DNA of 64,000 nucleotides from Mermis nigrescens (GCA_036768485.1 JAVLUZ010000504.1:310001-374000); one strand, 5' to 3'; positions 35,425 to 46,665 are shown, numbered from the stretch's first letter. Program-made: numbers and translations. Notes: generated from the letters alone by a model not told the origin.

Positions 35425-36202
35425 CCCCTGCAGATTGGAAAAATGGAAAATTTTATTGGGAAAATGAAGCAAAATGAAGGCCAAAAACGGATGAAAATTG
35501 AAAATTTTCTTCAAAAGTGATTTAAATTGACCAGAAACTGTTTAATAACGTTGTTTTAACGCTATTGTAGCATTTATACCAGTTTTTTGGTCATTTTGGC
35601 CCAAAGAAGCTTCATTTTTGACTTTTCCCAGACCGGCTGACCCCCCCCAGATCGGCCATGCAGTGCATCTATGGTCGCCATGTAACATGAACAATAAGCA
35701 AACGATTGCAGTTTACTTATGTAGGTTCACTTTTCTCAGTCTAATCGCCGGAAACCTAAGTAGATTTGTGCTAAAATTTAATCATTTTACAGAGCTTCAC
35801 CGATTTTCATCGTTTGAGTTGGCAAATTGCTTCAAGATTGTTAAAATGAAAAAGTCTGTTAGGATGCCTTCAATTTGCTTTTTCGCTCCTTCGTCCTGAA
35901 AAAATATAGCACAATAATATTGATTTTACTCGTGCAATGCATATAAATTTGATATTGTATGCATAATGCGCATACGCGCACTATCACCAGGCGTCTACGT
36001 GTGCTGAGTCGTAAACGGCACCAATTGGCGTTTAAGTTCATTTTCTCAAAACTAGCCAACGCTTCGCGCTGCTTGGGTCGCGTTTTCTTAATATAAAGTA
36101 GCGTTTTCATACTGCTTAGGTTTCCGGCGTTTAATCTAACAAAAGTGAACCCAAGCAAACTGCAATCGTTTGCTTATTGTTCAGATTTCGTGGCGAGCAC
36201 TG

Positions 36203-36600
36203 TATCAAATTATTAGTCAAAAATCTTGTCTTTCCATGACAGACTTTTTTGTGCTTAATCGAAATACTACTCGCTGCACAAATCGTTTCAAGCTAGTTGT
36301 TCCTCTTGTCCGTTCTAATTTACAAAAATTTGACTTTTTCTATAAGTATATCTCTGTTTGGAATCACCTACCTGATTTTGTAGTCTCTTCCCCTAACTTA
36401 AATATATTCAAATCTAGATTAATTGATGTCGACTTATCCAAATTTATCATAGGGCGGGCTTAAATCGTCATTTTCATGACTCGCTCATCGCCTTTTGCTG
36501 TACGCTTTTATTCTTTTGACCGTACGTTTTATTACTCTTTTACATCTTTCGTAATTGTCGCGTTTCAGTAATAAATTATTTCATTCATTCATTCATAATT
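36203..36600 (+). pseudogene. 3' end of a LINE close to the 26-30 kb element
   Basis: 36203-36463 encodes the C-terminal ORF2 region (YQIISQKSCL, DFFVLNRNTTR, FDFFYKYISVWNHLPDF, NIFKSRLIDVDLSKF, stop), clearly homologous to 26528-26790. A 3' UTR and an ATTC-rich tail (about 36575-36595) follow. Its upstream part is separated from it by the composite insertion. Confidence 0.8.
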
Positions 36601-36727
36601 TATAGTTCAAATTGCATTGCATTGACGTCATTTTATTGTATTTACTTTGATTTTTTCTTTTTTTCAATTTGATAAAATTTGTATTGTTTTAATCCCGTCT
36701 CTGTCGCAATAAACTATTTCTAATAAA
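36600..36727 (+). repeat. 3' UTR tail of the second LINE family
   Basis: 'attttattgtatttactttg', 'aatttgtattgttttaat' and 'tctgtcgcaataaactattt' match 30290-30380. Confidence 0.7.
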
Positions 36728-36830
36728 TAAAATATATATATTATATGTACAAAAAATTTTCCACTCGTATTAAGACTTTTCCAGAGGTCTTTGTACATGT
36801 ACAAAGAGGCTCGTACAAAAAAACAGTGTG

Positions 36831-38671
36831 CACATGGGGCGTGGGTAAAAGGTGGTGCTGGTGCTGGCGCTGGTGATGGCCGTGACGCACATGGGTAAAA
36901 GGTGGCGCTGGCCTTGGCCCTCGCCAACTGGGTAAAGGTGGCGCAGGCGCCGGCATTGGCCCTGGCCATTGCCAACTGGGTGAAGGGTGGCGCTGGCGCT
37001 CGGCTTGGCCATGGCCAAATGGGTTAAAGGTAGCGGTCGCCATTCGCTCTAGCTGATGTGAGCAAAGCTAGCAAAGATGTTTTATATAGTTTCTCTGAAA
37101 CAAAAAAACTGGTTAAACTTAATCATAGTTATTTATCATTCAATTGAAGGTAGAAGGCATCTTAAATGTTGTAAAAATTATTTGAGTGATTTTTTGAGTA
37201 AAATTAATAGTTGCTCTGAAACATCAAAAACGGGTTAAACTTAATTATTGTTATTTATCATTCAATTGAAGGTAGAAGGCATCTTAAATGTTGCACAGAC
37301 TATACTAGCATATTCAATTGAAAATTTTAAAATTATTCGAATGATTTTTTGAGTAAAATTAATTTTTAAAATACAGAAAATACGCGGTTCACTGTAAGTT
37401 TTGATTTCAACAAAAATTTTAGCTGTACATAGTTCCTTTTTACGAAAAATAAATTATTCCATACGTTCTTCGCGTAAAATTAAGTTTTTGTGATGCAGGA
37501 AATATATGGTTCTACGCCGCTTTCAACAGTCAATTAATATTTTCATCGAAAAAATTGTAAAGGAATGAACCAAGTGGGTAAAACGTGGTGCTAGCCTTGT
37601 CCATGACCATGGACAAGTCGGTAAATGGTGGCGCTGGCGCGGGCCTCGGCTGGGTAAAGCGTGGCGCTGGCGCTTTTGCCATCAGTAAGCTGACAGTTTA
37701 CAGTGATTGCAGATGAACTGAAGGCATAAGTCGCACCTCTCAGCTTGGAAATCAAATATTTCTCGGAGTTCATGCCCATATTTATAGGCAATTTGCATTT
37801 CAACTGCTTTTGTAGTCAAAGTAGGTAGGTAAATTTACTAAAAGAAATGTGGTCTATATGCAAGGTTTCTTGGAGCATCAGACTATAGATTGCACATTGA
37901 TGCTGGATATTTTAGATTTCAATGATATGAAATACCTACCTATCGATTTTATTTGGAAAAACTAGGTACATAGACTGTTATACGACCTGCAACAGTTACC
38001 TACACAAATATACATACGCATTACCGGAATAATTTATTTTTCGTAAAAAGGAACTATATTCAGCTAAAATTTTTGTTGAAATCGAAAGTTAAAGTGAACC
38101 GCGTATTTTCTGCATTTTAAATGTTAATTTTACTCAAAAAATCATTCAAATAGTTTTAAAATTTTCTATTGAATATGTTAGTAAAATCTGTTCAACATAA
38201 GATGCCTTCTACCTTCAATTGGATGATTAATAACTGTAATTAAGTTTCACCCGTACTTTGATGTTTCAGAGAAACTATATAAAACATCTTTGCTAGATTT
38301 GCTCACATCAGCTAGGGCGAACGGCCGGCGCTACCTCTTAACCACTTGCTCATGGCCAAGCCGAGCGCCAGCGCCATCTTTTACCTAATTGGCAATGGCC
38401 AGCGCCTACCCCACTTGGCCATGGCCAAGCCGAACGCCAGCGCCAGCTTTTACTCAGTTGGGAATGGCCAGGACCAAGGCCAGCACCAGCTTTTACCCAG
38501 TTTGCGAGGGCCATCGCCAGCGCCACCTTTCACCCATGTGCGCCAGGGCCAGCGTCAGCGCCACCTTTCACCCAGTTGGCGAGGGCCAAGGCCAGCGCCA
38601 TCGCCAGCGCCACCTTTTACCCATGTGCGCCAGCGCCAGCGCTACCTTTTACTTTTGCCCGTGTACGTGTG
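36831..38671. mobile_element. Foldback-like element with GC-rich minisatellite arms
   Basis: The outer arms are GC-rich minisatellites in opposite orientation (36831-37040 with GGTGGCGCTGGCGCTGG-type units, 38330-38660 with the inverse). Inner arms 37080-37460 and 38026-38310 are reverse complements ('attcaattgaaggtagaagg', 'cttttacgaaaaataaatta'). The left arm has a 165-bp direct duplication (37085-37310). A third minisatellite patch sits in the centre (37570-37680). Low-complexity Ala/Pro/Ser/Thr frames over the GC-rich parts are repeat artefacts. Confidence 0.65.
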
Positions 38672-39164
38672 AGTATTTAAATAAATGGAGAATATATATT
38701 CTGTTAGAAATCCAAAAAAAGTGGTTGCAGAAAGATCAGATTTTTTACAAAAGGTGCTGAAATCGTAAAAATAATCATAGAAAACAAGTTTAATTGGAAA
38801 GTGTACAGCGCTCTATTGGTTCCATCAGAAATGGGTAAAAACAAGTTGAAAAAGTTTAATTTATTTAATAAAACACATTCGTGCAGCAGGTTCACTTGTG
38901 TATTGAGACAGTCATATTGTAAAGGCGTGTGCATGCAGTTAGTAGACAGTAGTGATCGACCGGAGCGGCCAAATTGGCCGGAGCCGGAGATCCGGCCGGA
39001 GCCGGATTGAACCATGTTGCTCCGGCCGGAGCCGGAGCCGGAGGCCGGAGCCGGAGAAATATAATTTTACATGTGCGGATAGATAGGACATCTTTGTGAC
39101 CAAGACCTAGACTATAGTGCACATGCATCTTAACTGCATATCAGCTACTTATTTATATGAAATA

Positions 39165-40865
39165 CAGGGGCGGATTTAAGGGGGACGGCGGGGGGGGGGC
39201 GGCCGACCCCCCTATTATCCAAAAATATTTGGCGAGATGAAGAATGCAGGGGCGGATTTAAGGAGAGGGCGGGGGTGGCCATCCCCCAGCTTGGCCAAAC
39301 ATATTTGGCGAGATAAAGAATGCATATGCAATTTGCAATGATTTTTGGCCGTCAGTGACCATAATTTCTCAAAATTTTTCTGGCGCTATGCATCGGATGA
39401 TATGAAGCTATTAATGAGATTTATTTACTTTCTTGGCGACCTGGAAGCCATTATCTGTTCATGTAGGTTTCAAAACAATTTTTACAGCAGAAACCGCTAT
39501 TTTTGCATAATTTCTTCTATTTTCGATTAAAAAGTTCGATGTTTCGCATCAAATACAATAATTACAAGAAATCTAGCAGTAAATCATGCTTCTAGACACG
39601 ATTTTTTTCGTATTCGGCAAAAATTTTTCCCGATTTACACAGATTTTTTGGGACCGTCTTTGTACATGTACAAAGATTTTTGGGAAGACAGAAATTGCAA
39701 AAAAAGGTCTGTAATTCGAAAAACATTCCGGCGCCGATATGAGTGATTGTGTGTTCTATATATCTTTATAAAGGCATAAATTGCATTTCAAAAGGAAAAA
39801 TGTCAAATTTTTCAGCGCTTCGCGCCGTTTTACGATTCTTAGTGATTTTTGCACTAAGAGACCCAGAAATTACCTAAAACACACTACCAAAATTCGAAGA
39901 ACTCTGTTTTTACCACACTAAAATCGCTACTGTACCACATAATAGTACTTAAAAATTTGTGTGTGCAAAATGTACAAAGGCTTTTGGGGACGATCTTTGT
40001 ACATGTACAAACGGACCTTGTGCAAGAAACACTGACTGCTTCTAGACGTCTATCCGCCTTGATTTCACAAGGTTTCCGGCGCTTCGCGCCAGATTTTTAT
40101 AAAGTCAAAGAAAGTTAATGATTTTCTCGCACAAAATTGTCTGAAATTTCGAAATTTTTAGAAAAAATATTGCATTAAAAGGGATTTTATGTAAAAGTAC
40201 ACAATGTAGGACACCGAAAAAACGCTCCTTCGCGCGTTCAGGGCAAATTTTTGTACCTATTTTTGACTGTTCTAGGAAATGTTGGGATACCGCCCCCCCC
40301 TTAGGAAAATCCTAAAGAATGGATATGCAATTTACAATGATTTCTGGCCGTCAGTGACCATAATTTCTCAAATTTTTCCGGCGCTACGCGCCGGATGATA
40401 CCTACTAATGACATTTATTTACTTTTTTGACGACCTAGAAGCATGGTTTTTTAATGTTCGGCAAAGATTTTCCCCGATATACAAAGACTTTTCGGGGCCG
40501 TCTTTGTACATGCACAAAGATTTTTGGGAAGATAAAAACTGCTGAAAAGGTCTAAAATTCGCATCAAGCAATAAATCATGTTTCTTGACATCTATCCGCT
40601 TTAATTTCACAAATTTTCCGGCGCTTCGCGTCAGGTTTTTGTTGAAGTTAAAGAAATTTAATGATTTTTTTCACACAAAATTGTCTAAAATTTTAAAAAT
40701 TTACGAAGAAATATTGCGTCAAAAGTGATTTTATGTGAAAGTATACAGTGTAAAACACTGAAAAAACGCTATGTCGCGCTTTGTGGGCAAATTTTCGGAC
40801 CTATTTTTGGCTGTTTTGGAAAAGTAGGGATACCGCCCTCTAGGAAAATTCTAGATCCGCAACTG
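39165..40865. mobile_element. GGGGCGGAT-family element, copy 2, with internal copies
   Basis: Left end CAGGGGCGGATTTAAGG, right end CTAGATCCGCAACTG. Flanks atgaaata (39157-39164) and gtaaaata (40866-40873) agree at 6 of 8. A second left end starts at 39247 and a partial right end lies near 40300, so two copies are nested or tandem. Hairpin motifs occur at about 39820, 40078-40090, 40380 and 40620. Confidence 0.7.
39597..40038. mobile_element. T-run/GTAC family element nested in the GGGGCGGAT element
   Basis: It starts CACGATTTTTTTCGTATTCGG and ends near GCAAGAAACACTG. The phrase cttctaga flanks it (39589-39596 and 40039-40046), with four extra bases at the right end. The perfect palindrome TCTTTGTACATGTACAAAGA lies near its left end (about 39656). 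Confidence 0.7.
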
Positions 40866-41000
40866 GTAAAATAGACTACATTCAACAAAATTTAATTCAA
40901 TGCTTTTATTAAGAAAAAAGCTGTCGTCTCCTTAGCCTGCCCTAAATAAAGCGTCAATAGGCAATATTTGATGTTAAATCATGACATACTATATTATGTT

Positions 41001-42558
41001 CAGTGCAGTGTTTTTTTTTGTACAAGGTCCGTTTGTACATGTACAAAGATGGTCCCCAAAAGTCTTTGTACATTTTGTACATGCAAATTTTTGTGTACTA
41101 TACTATAGTACAGTAGCGATTTTAGTGTGGTTAAACAGGGTTTTCGATCTTTGGTAGTGTATTATAGCTAATTTCTGGGTTTCTGACGCCAAAAAATACT
41201 AAACATTATCTGAAAACGGCGCGAAGCGCGAAAAATGTTGACATTTTTCCATTCTAAATGCAAATTCTGCCATTTTAAAGATATATAGGACAAATAATTT
41301 ATCAGTTCGGAGCGAAGCGCCAGAAAATTGTGGGAATTTTACATCTTTTTACAGTTTTTGTCTTCCTAAAAATCTTTGTACATTTTGTACACACAAAATT
41401 TTTGGGCACTATAATATGGTATAGCAGCGACTTTAGTGTGGTAAAAACAGAGTTCTCCAACTTTTCATAGTGTGTTTTAGCTAATTTCTGGGTCTCTAAG
41501 GGTAAAAATCACTAAGAATCGTCTTAAAACGGCGCGAAGCGCCGAAAAATTTGACATTTTTACTTTTGAAATGCAATTTCTGCCATTATAAAGATATATA
41601 GAACACACAATTACTCATTTCGGCGCGAAGCGCCGGGTCCCGTAAAGTCTTTGTACATCGGGAAAAATCTTTGCCGAGTACAAAAAAACCGTGGTTCAGT
41701 GAACCGCGAATATGACTCGGTTAATGCGTAATGCGTACAGCCGATTTCATCCATGGGCCCATGCCTGCATGTTAAACTACCCGGCTTAATGCATCTAGCG
41801 TGTATTTTTTCACCTCAGATAATGCGATTAGCTCGAAATGTTTGCATCTCTCTGCTATCTTTGATGTGTATCATTTTGAATTTTGATAAATTTTCTTTTT
41901 CTACTAAAGTTCCGTGTTTATACGAGTACTTTGGTCAAATTGACTTCTGTGTTGTGCGAGCCAGTTTTCTCAAATGTGTATAATTTTTAGTCTGGATCTT
42001 TAGCTTTCTTTGAAAAGCTTAGAATTCTAAAGTTTCAAGGGAATTAAGCCTTAAGCGAATTGTTATTTTTGATTGGTCATGGTTTTTTCCAAAAAAAACA
42101 AAGTTTCTCTGGGGACAAATTTAGAAATGTTGACAAATCACCGCAAGTTCTGTGTTTAAGCGAAAACCTTAGGCACATCGAGATGAGTGTTGCGCCTATT
42201 TGTTTTTTAAATGTGCATAATATTTAGTTTCGTGACCTGGACGATCTAGGAGAAACAGAAACGGTTCTGAGCTATCAGGATTTAAAACTGAGTATATCGA
42301 AAATACGAATTTAGTGGCACAGGACAATTGTGACAAAGTTATTCAGCAAAATAAATGATATCGAAAATTTTTGTGACTTTAAGCGTTAAAATATGTTAAA
42401 GCTGACTTGTGTTGCTGAATTTTTCTTAAAATACGATTTGATCGCATAATAGTGTATTCCTTGTTAAAAATCTGGGGTATTCGGATAATGCGTGCACTCG
42501 GATAATGCATACAGAAGGGCTTGGTCCCTTGGGTGTACGCATTAAGCAAGTTCGACTG
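41001..42558. mobile_element. Probable pogo/Tigger-like MITE split by a hAT-type element
   Basis: The right end reads ...GCAAGTTCGACTG|TA; its inverse CAGTCGAACTTGCTTAATGCG resembles the left end CAGTG[insertion]AACCGCG...GGTTAATGCG. Repeated 'taatgcgta.ac' phrases near both ends recall subterminal repeats. The CAGTYGAAC-type start is common in pogo/Tigger elements (established family feature). The left TA is not adjacent to the end, so the assignment is tentative. Confidence 0.45.
41006..41693. mobile_element. T-run/GTAC family hAT-type element, intact copy
   Basis: Ends CAGTGTTTTTTTTTGTAC and GTACAAAAAAACCGTG with a perfect duplication gttcagtg (40998-41005 and 41694-41701). The interior carries a near-palindrome at about 41031-41050 and hairpin motifs near 41218, 41308, 41531-41543 and 41622-41634. 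Confidence 0.93.
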
Positions 42559-42981
42559 TATATACAGAATGGACAGCAACATTATCTGGAAAATCAGTAT
42601 ATGTAGTATGTGCAGTGCAGGCCAGACTGCATCTTATGCTACCCTATGACTTGTTAACAGGAATTTACTGCAGCGATTTTCACAATTTTTGTTCAATTTT
42701 CATTTTCATTTTTTCCTAAAAATAAATATTTTACGATTGTGGTGGTGATAGACACTTTATTTGGTGTTATTTCCTTTTTCTGCCATTATATTGTGCTCTG
42801 ACTAAATTTAATAAGCATGTCAGCAATTAGTACGTTCGATCACAATGCAAAAAAAGAAAAAAATTCTCCGGCCTCCGGCCGATTTTTGGATGTCCTCCGG
42901 CCGGAGCACCGGAGTGGGAAAAATGGCCGGATTTGCCGGAGGCCGGAGCCAGAGCCGGATCTCCGGTCGATCACTAGTAGA

Positions 42982-43414
42982 CAGGCCCGTATCTAGGGGG
43001 GATATGAGGGCACGTGCCTCCCCCGAAACGAAATATGAGAATGATTTTCTCCTTCACTCCTCCTTTGCTTTTTCAGCCAAAAATCGCAAAAAATTTTCGG
43101 CGCTATAATTTGACTCTATTTAGTCCCGAGCGCGTGGTTTAAACACTCAATTTTTAGTCTTTATATAAGGTAAAGCGTATTTTGCATCTTAGGTCTTCTG
43201 TTCTGCACAGGTTTTATGCAGAAGATGAGATTTGTTTAAGAGGGTATCCATTGGATTCTCAACATATTTAAGGCAACTAGGTAGCAAAATTTATAAAGTG
43301 TTGAGTCCTAGCGGTCGCGAAACGTATTTTTTAATTTAAATTCTGTTCCCCCCTTACGTTTTCGAAAATTTTGATCGTGCCCCCCACCGAAACAAAATCA
43401 TGGATACGGGTATG
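42982..43414. mobile_element. hAT-like MITE with CAGGCCCGTATC termini
   Basis: Left end CAGGCCCGTATCTAGG, right end inverse ATGGATACGGGTATG. The related copies 44604-45045 and 48213-48588 have target duplications. The 4-kb hAT element at 38950-42976 inserted three bases inside this left terminus, so the pre-insertion left flank is at 38935-38946. Confidence 0.7.
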
Positions 43415-43563
43415 TTGGTAACATTCGATGAAACGAAGGAAAGTCGCTGCCTACTGGATTCAAGACAAAGCCCAGAACCTTAAGCAATCGACTAACGCTG
43501 GTTCATTTCAACAATGAGCACAAGTTATTCGTATTTTTCTGCATTGGCTTACTCGCTTATTAG

Positions 43564-44412
43564 TAGAGACCGGATTTTGGTGTGCAGTACACAATTTTTT
43601 TCTACTCGCCTGTGTAGAGAAAAGCAAAAGAAGCATAAATGCACTGTTTTTGAAGCGGGGAGCCTTGCCTTATTTTTTGCACACAATCAGGTACTTTTGC
43701 ACTTTTTGCACACAATCCATGCTTTTTTGGAATTTCGCACGCAAAAGCACTATTTTGATGTGCATGTTAGACATTTTATAGGTTTAGTGGGGATCCTGGA
43801 TTCGGTGTGCCGTTTTTTATTGCCAAAACTATGCAAAAATTCGAGAATTTTTGATCGCCCTGACGGATGATGTAGTTGCTGTTAGGAAGGCAAGATCTTT
43901 GATCGAAGACGAGACCCCTAAAGATGAAGTTTTTAACGTGGCATGGCAATGCTTGGATTTTTACCGGATTCAATAAAAAAATTAAAGACGCAGGGTTTGA
44001 CAAAAGAGATGCAGTGGGAGATTTTCTCGGATGCTTCAAAATGTTTGGATGGATCTTTAATGCAAAAATTCCATAGTAATTTGAGCGAAACCCAGACGTC
44101 AAACAATTTGTGAATGAAAAAGATCCAGACAATTGGTGATACACTTTGTACGCTCCCCTCGTGTCTGCAGACGTGGAACGATCATTTTCATAGTACAAAG
44201 CGATATTGTCTGATCGTCGTCAAAATTTAACGTTTCAGAATATTGAAATGTATAACGTAATCGCATTTAACAAGTCTTTGTTTGAATAAACAGTCATTAT
44301 TGTTCATATAATCCATGAATTTTCGCACTTACTTTAGCACACAAGTGCCCCTTTTTTGTGCACACACCTTGCACACATCTACAAATTTTGGCACACCAAA
44401 ATCCGGTCTCTA
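43564..44412. mobile_element. hAT element with TAGAGACCGG termini and transposase relics
   Basis: Inverted ends TAGAGACCGGATTTTGGTG (left) and the exact inverse (right). Perfect 8-bp duplication cttattag (43556-43563 and 44413-44420). The 849-bp body holds degenerate transposase coding sequence on the plus strand. Confidence 0.92.
43839..44289 (+). pseudogene. hAT transposase C-terminal relic
   Basis: The last 47 codons (44149-44289) encode PLVSADVERSFS, a stop (44191-44193), YKAILSDRRQNLTFQNIEMY and FNKSLFE. This is the C-terminal hAT dimerisation domain, which mediates transposase oligomerisation. An upstream fragment in another frame (about 43839-43975) reads FLIALTDDVVAVRKARSLIE. Stops and frame changes show it is dead. 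The catalytic DDE region is not recognisable, so the copy is internally deleted. Confidence 0.8.
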
Positions 44413-44603
44413 CTTATTAGGCTTAGAGTTAGTGTTGTATATTCGTGACTAAGTCCGTTTCCAAAGGGATAGGGGGCACGTCCCCCCACCCCGAAATGAA
44501 ATTTGAGAATGATTTTTGCCATTACTCCCTCTCTTGCTTTTTTTAGCAAAAAATCGCAAGAATTTTCGGCTTTTCGCGCTATCACTTATATATTAATTGT
44601 AAT

Positions 44604-45045
44604 CACGCTCGTATCCAGTATTTTGTTTCGAGGGGGAGGGATACACCACTGAAATTTGTTTAAAACATGAGGGGGACCAATAGATGAATTAAAAAACGTT
44701 TTACAATCACTAGATCTGTACATTTTGTAAATTTTGCTACCCAGATTCTTCAAATGCGATGCGAATCCAATGGACACCGTCTTGAACAAATCTCATTTTC
44801 TGCATAAAACCTGTGCAGAACAGTAGACATACATAGATACAAAATACCCTTTAGATTGTATACCAGTGTTTAAACCGCGCGCTTGGGACTAAATAGACTG
44901 TAATTATAATCTTTAAATTCAGCGCGAAACGCCGAAATTTTTCGGCGATTTTTGGCTAAAATAGGAAAGGGGAGTAAAGGAAAAAAATCATTCTCAAATT
45001 TGATTTGGGGGCACGTGTTCCCTATCCGCCCTGGGTATAGGCCTG
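44604..45045. mobile_element. hAT-like MITE, CGTATC family, copy with perfect duplication
   Basis: It begins CACGCTCGTATCCAGT and ends CTGGGTATAGGCCTG, flanked by attgtaat (44596-44603 and 45046-45053). The interior shares 'tctcattttctgcataaaac' and 'ctgtgcagaac' with 42982-43414 in inverted orientation. Confidence 0.88.
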
Positions 45046-45053
45046 ATTGTAAT

Positions 45054-46095
45054 CTATTTAGTCCCAAGCGCACACTTAAAACACTGTATATTTAATCTTT
45101 ATACAACCTAAAGCATATTTTGCATGTATGTCTTCTGTTTTTTTGCAAGTTTTGCGCAGAAATTGAGATCCGTGCAAGATGCGAGGATGATAAACATTTT
45201 TTGGCGATGACAAAAAATTTTAGTTATGAACTTTGTCTAATTTCAGACCCAAAATTAGGCTGATTTCGTGAAAATTTCAACGTTACGATTCAACTTTGAA
45301 GTGCTTTTTTTCGCGAAATTTTCCGGTGCTCTGCCCCGGGCCCCGCTTGGAGGCCTAGAGCGCACCACCCCAGACCCCTCAGCTCTAGAAGAGAGGGAAT
45401 TATTTGGATTCTTACCATATTTTACATACCTGGGAAGCAAAATTTACAAAGCGTGTAGTCCTAAAACGTCTTTTTAAATTTAACCTTTGGTTCCGCCTTA
45501 TATTTAGAAAAAAAATTTGATCGTGCTTCCCCCCTCGAGACAAAATTCTGGATACGGGTAATCAACTTTATTTTCCGCGCCTTATTTTAATATTTTCTAT
45601 TCATTGAGCAAAAAACTGAAGCATCTAATATCGCTTGTACGCTTTTGTGTAAGTTACCATATTCAGCTCTTGCTCCCGATTTCACTGTGCGATTCGTATT
45701 TATTGACGATATTTTTTGACTGAAAATTTGTTGTTAAACTGCTCAATTGCTGCAAAAACACATCGAAACATCGAAACCTGGAACAAATAAGTGACCTAAA
45801 ATGTTTTTATGCAAACGCGGAAGTTACATGGAAACGATTTCAAGTTGCAGTTTCTGGTCAACTTATAGCGATTTGTTTAAACATTTCCAATTTCAACCCA
45901 TTTTCTGCAATATTTCTACCTTATTGTTCCCCTCGAAAAATCATCCTTTCTTGCCATTTGCTGGACTTATGTCTATAATAGACCTTAAACATCACACGTG
46001 CATCTCCGATTATAAGCAACTAATTGTTCTTTCTTAATTGCGTTCTGCTTATTTCTTTGATATATTTAGTGACAGAAGTAGCTTTTTGACTTTTG
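45054..46095. other. Repeat relics, then presumed 5' flank of FAHD1-like gene
   Basis: 45060-45560 resembles the CGTATC family (right end 'attctggatacgggtaatc' near 45550). From 45570 to 46095 the text is unassigned and lies directly upstream of the FAHD1 start. No TATA box or other core element stands out. Confidence 0.4.
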
Positions 46096-46160
46096 ATGGA
46101 TGTTTTTAAACAATTTCGTATAGTTGGAAAGAAGATAATAGCCATTGGTCGCAATTACAG
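46096..46160 (+). CDS. FAHD1: FAHD1-like acylpyruvase, exon 1
   Basis: This exon opens a four-exon gene (46096-46160, 51594-51690, 54772-54918, 57677-58012; 645 nt, 214 aa) for an FAH-family enzyme. FAHD1 proteins are mitochondrial acylpyruvate hydrolases and oxaloacetate decarboxylases that need Mg2+/Mn2+ (established for vertebrate FAHD1). Exon 1 encodes 21 residues, ending with the family signature GKKIIAIGRNY plus two bases of an Arg codon, and the donor is AG|GTAATT. The ATG is the first after an in-frame TGA nine bases upstream. The length is slightly below the usual 220 or so. The short N-terminus gives no clear mitochondrial presequence. Confidence 0.85.
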
Positions 46161-46665
46161 GTAATTATGCTATTATGCTTCTTTATTCTTCTCTATGCTT
46201 TCGAGAACCCACTGGAAATTTAGTCAGCACAGCATTGTTGTGCTTTCTGAGTATAACTGATTTTTATCTTGGTTTTTGTTTGTTGTATTTGTCAATTTTT
46301 TCAGCTGTCAAAAAGACAAGAAATTTTTTTTGGACAAGAGCGAGCAGCCTCGTATCCATTATTTTATTTCAAGAGCCGCAAAGTTTTGAAGCTGAATATT
46401 GGGAGATAAGCAATAGGCATGACATTTCGAGCATTCATTGAGAATTAAAAATATGTTTCGATAAATGACACGAATTTCAAATTAAGAAAATCAACTATTT
46501 AACCACTGATCCATTCATGAATCTAAAAATATATTTGTTTTACATGCATTCCAGCTCTACGTCTGAAAATTTTAAGCATGGTTACCGCTTTAAAGTCATA
46601 GTAAGGTTGCGCGAAAATAACACTGTCAGACATGTCCCAAACGTTTGACCGATCCTGGAGTGAAC

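Larger units (their letters stand above)
30696..36202. mobile_element. 5.5-kb composite TA-flanked element with long inverted ends
   Basis: Left end TA|CAGTGCTCGCCACGAAATC (30694 on) and right end is its inverse, GATTTCGTGGCGAGCACTG|TA (to 36204). Arms 30696-31470 and 35425-36202 are near-identical reverse complements with few differences, so they are recent. Each arm holds a complete smaller inverted-repeat element (30696-31236) plus part of repeat R-A. The left flank reads ...CTATGTATGATG|TA and the right flank TA|TCAAATTATTAGTC; joined, they match LINE text coding CMMYQI. The whole unit thus seems to have inserted as one block at a TA in a LINE. No transposase is visible inside. Confidence 0.65.
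38950..42976. mobile_element. 4-kb hAT-type element with CCGGAG-rich subterminal repeats
   Basis: Ends TAGTGATCGACCGGAG and CTCCGGTCGATCACTA with perfect 8-bp duplication gtagacag (38942-38949 and 42977-42984). Both subterminal regions (38950-39055 and 42868-42970) are packed with short CCGGAG/CCGGCCGGAG repeats in inverted arrangement, as expected of transposase binding arrays in hAT elements (inference). The interior is mainly later insertions: 39165-40865 and 41001-42558. No transposase was recognised. Confidence 0.85.

Noticed and set aside
36664..37043. Overlapping Ala/Pro-rich frames, also 38346-38760
   Set aside because: They are translations of GC-rich minisatellite arms in several frames, with no frame preferred.
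38892..39128. Pro/Ala-rich frame over the CCGGAG array
   Set aside because: It is a translation of subterminal transposon repeats.
45268..45477. 69-codon frame with a Pro-rich stretch
   Set aside because: The GC-rich core recurs in the repeat text at 8530 and 47340, so it is part of dispersed elements rather than a gene.
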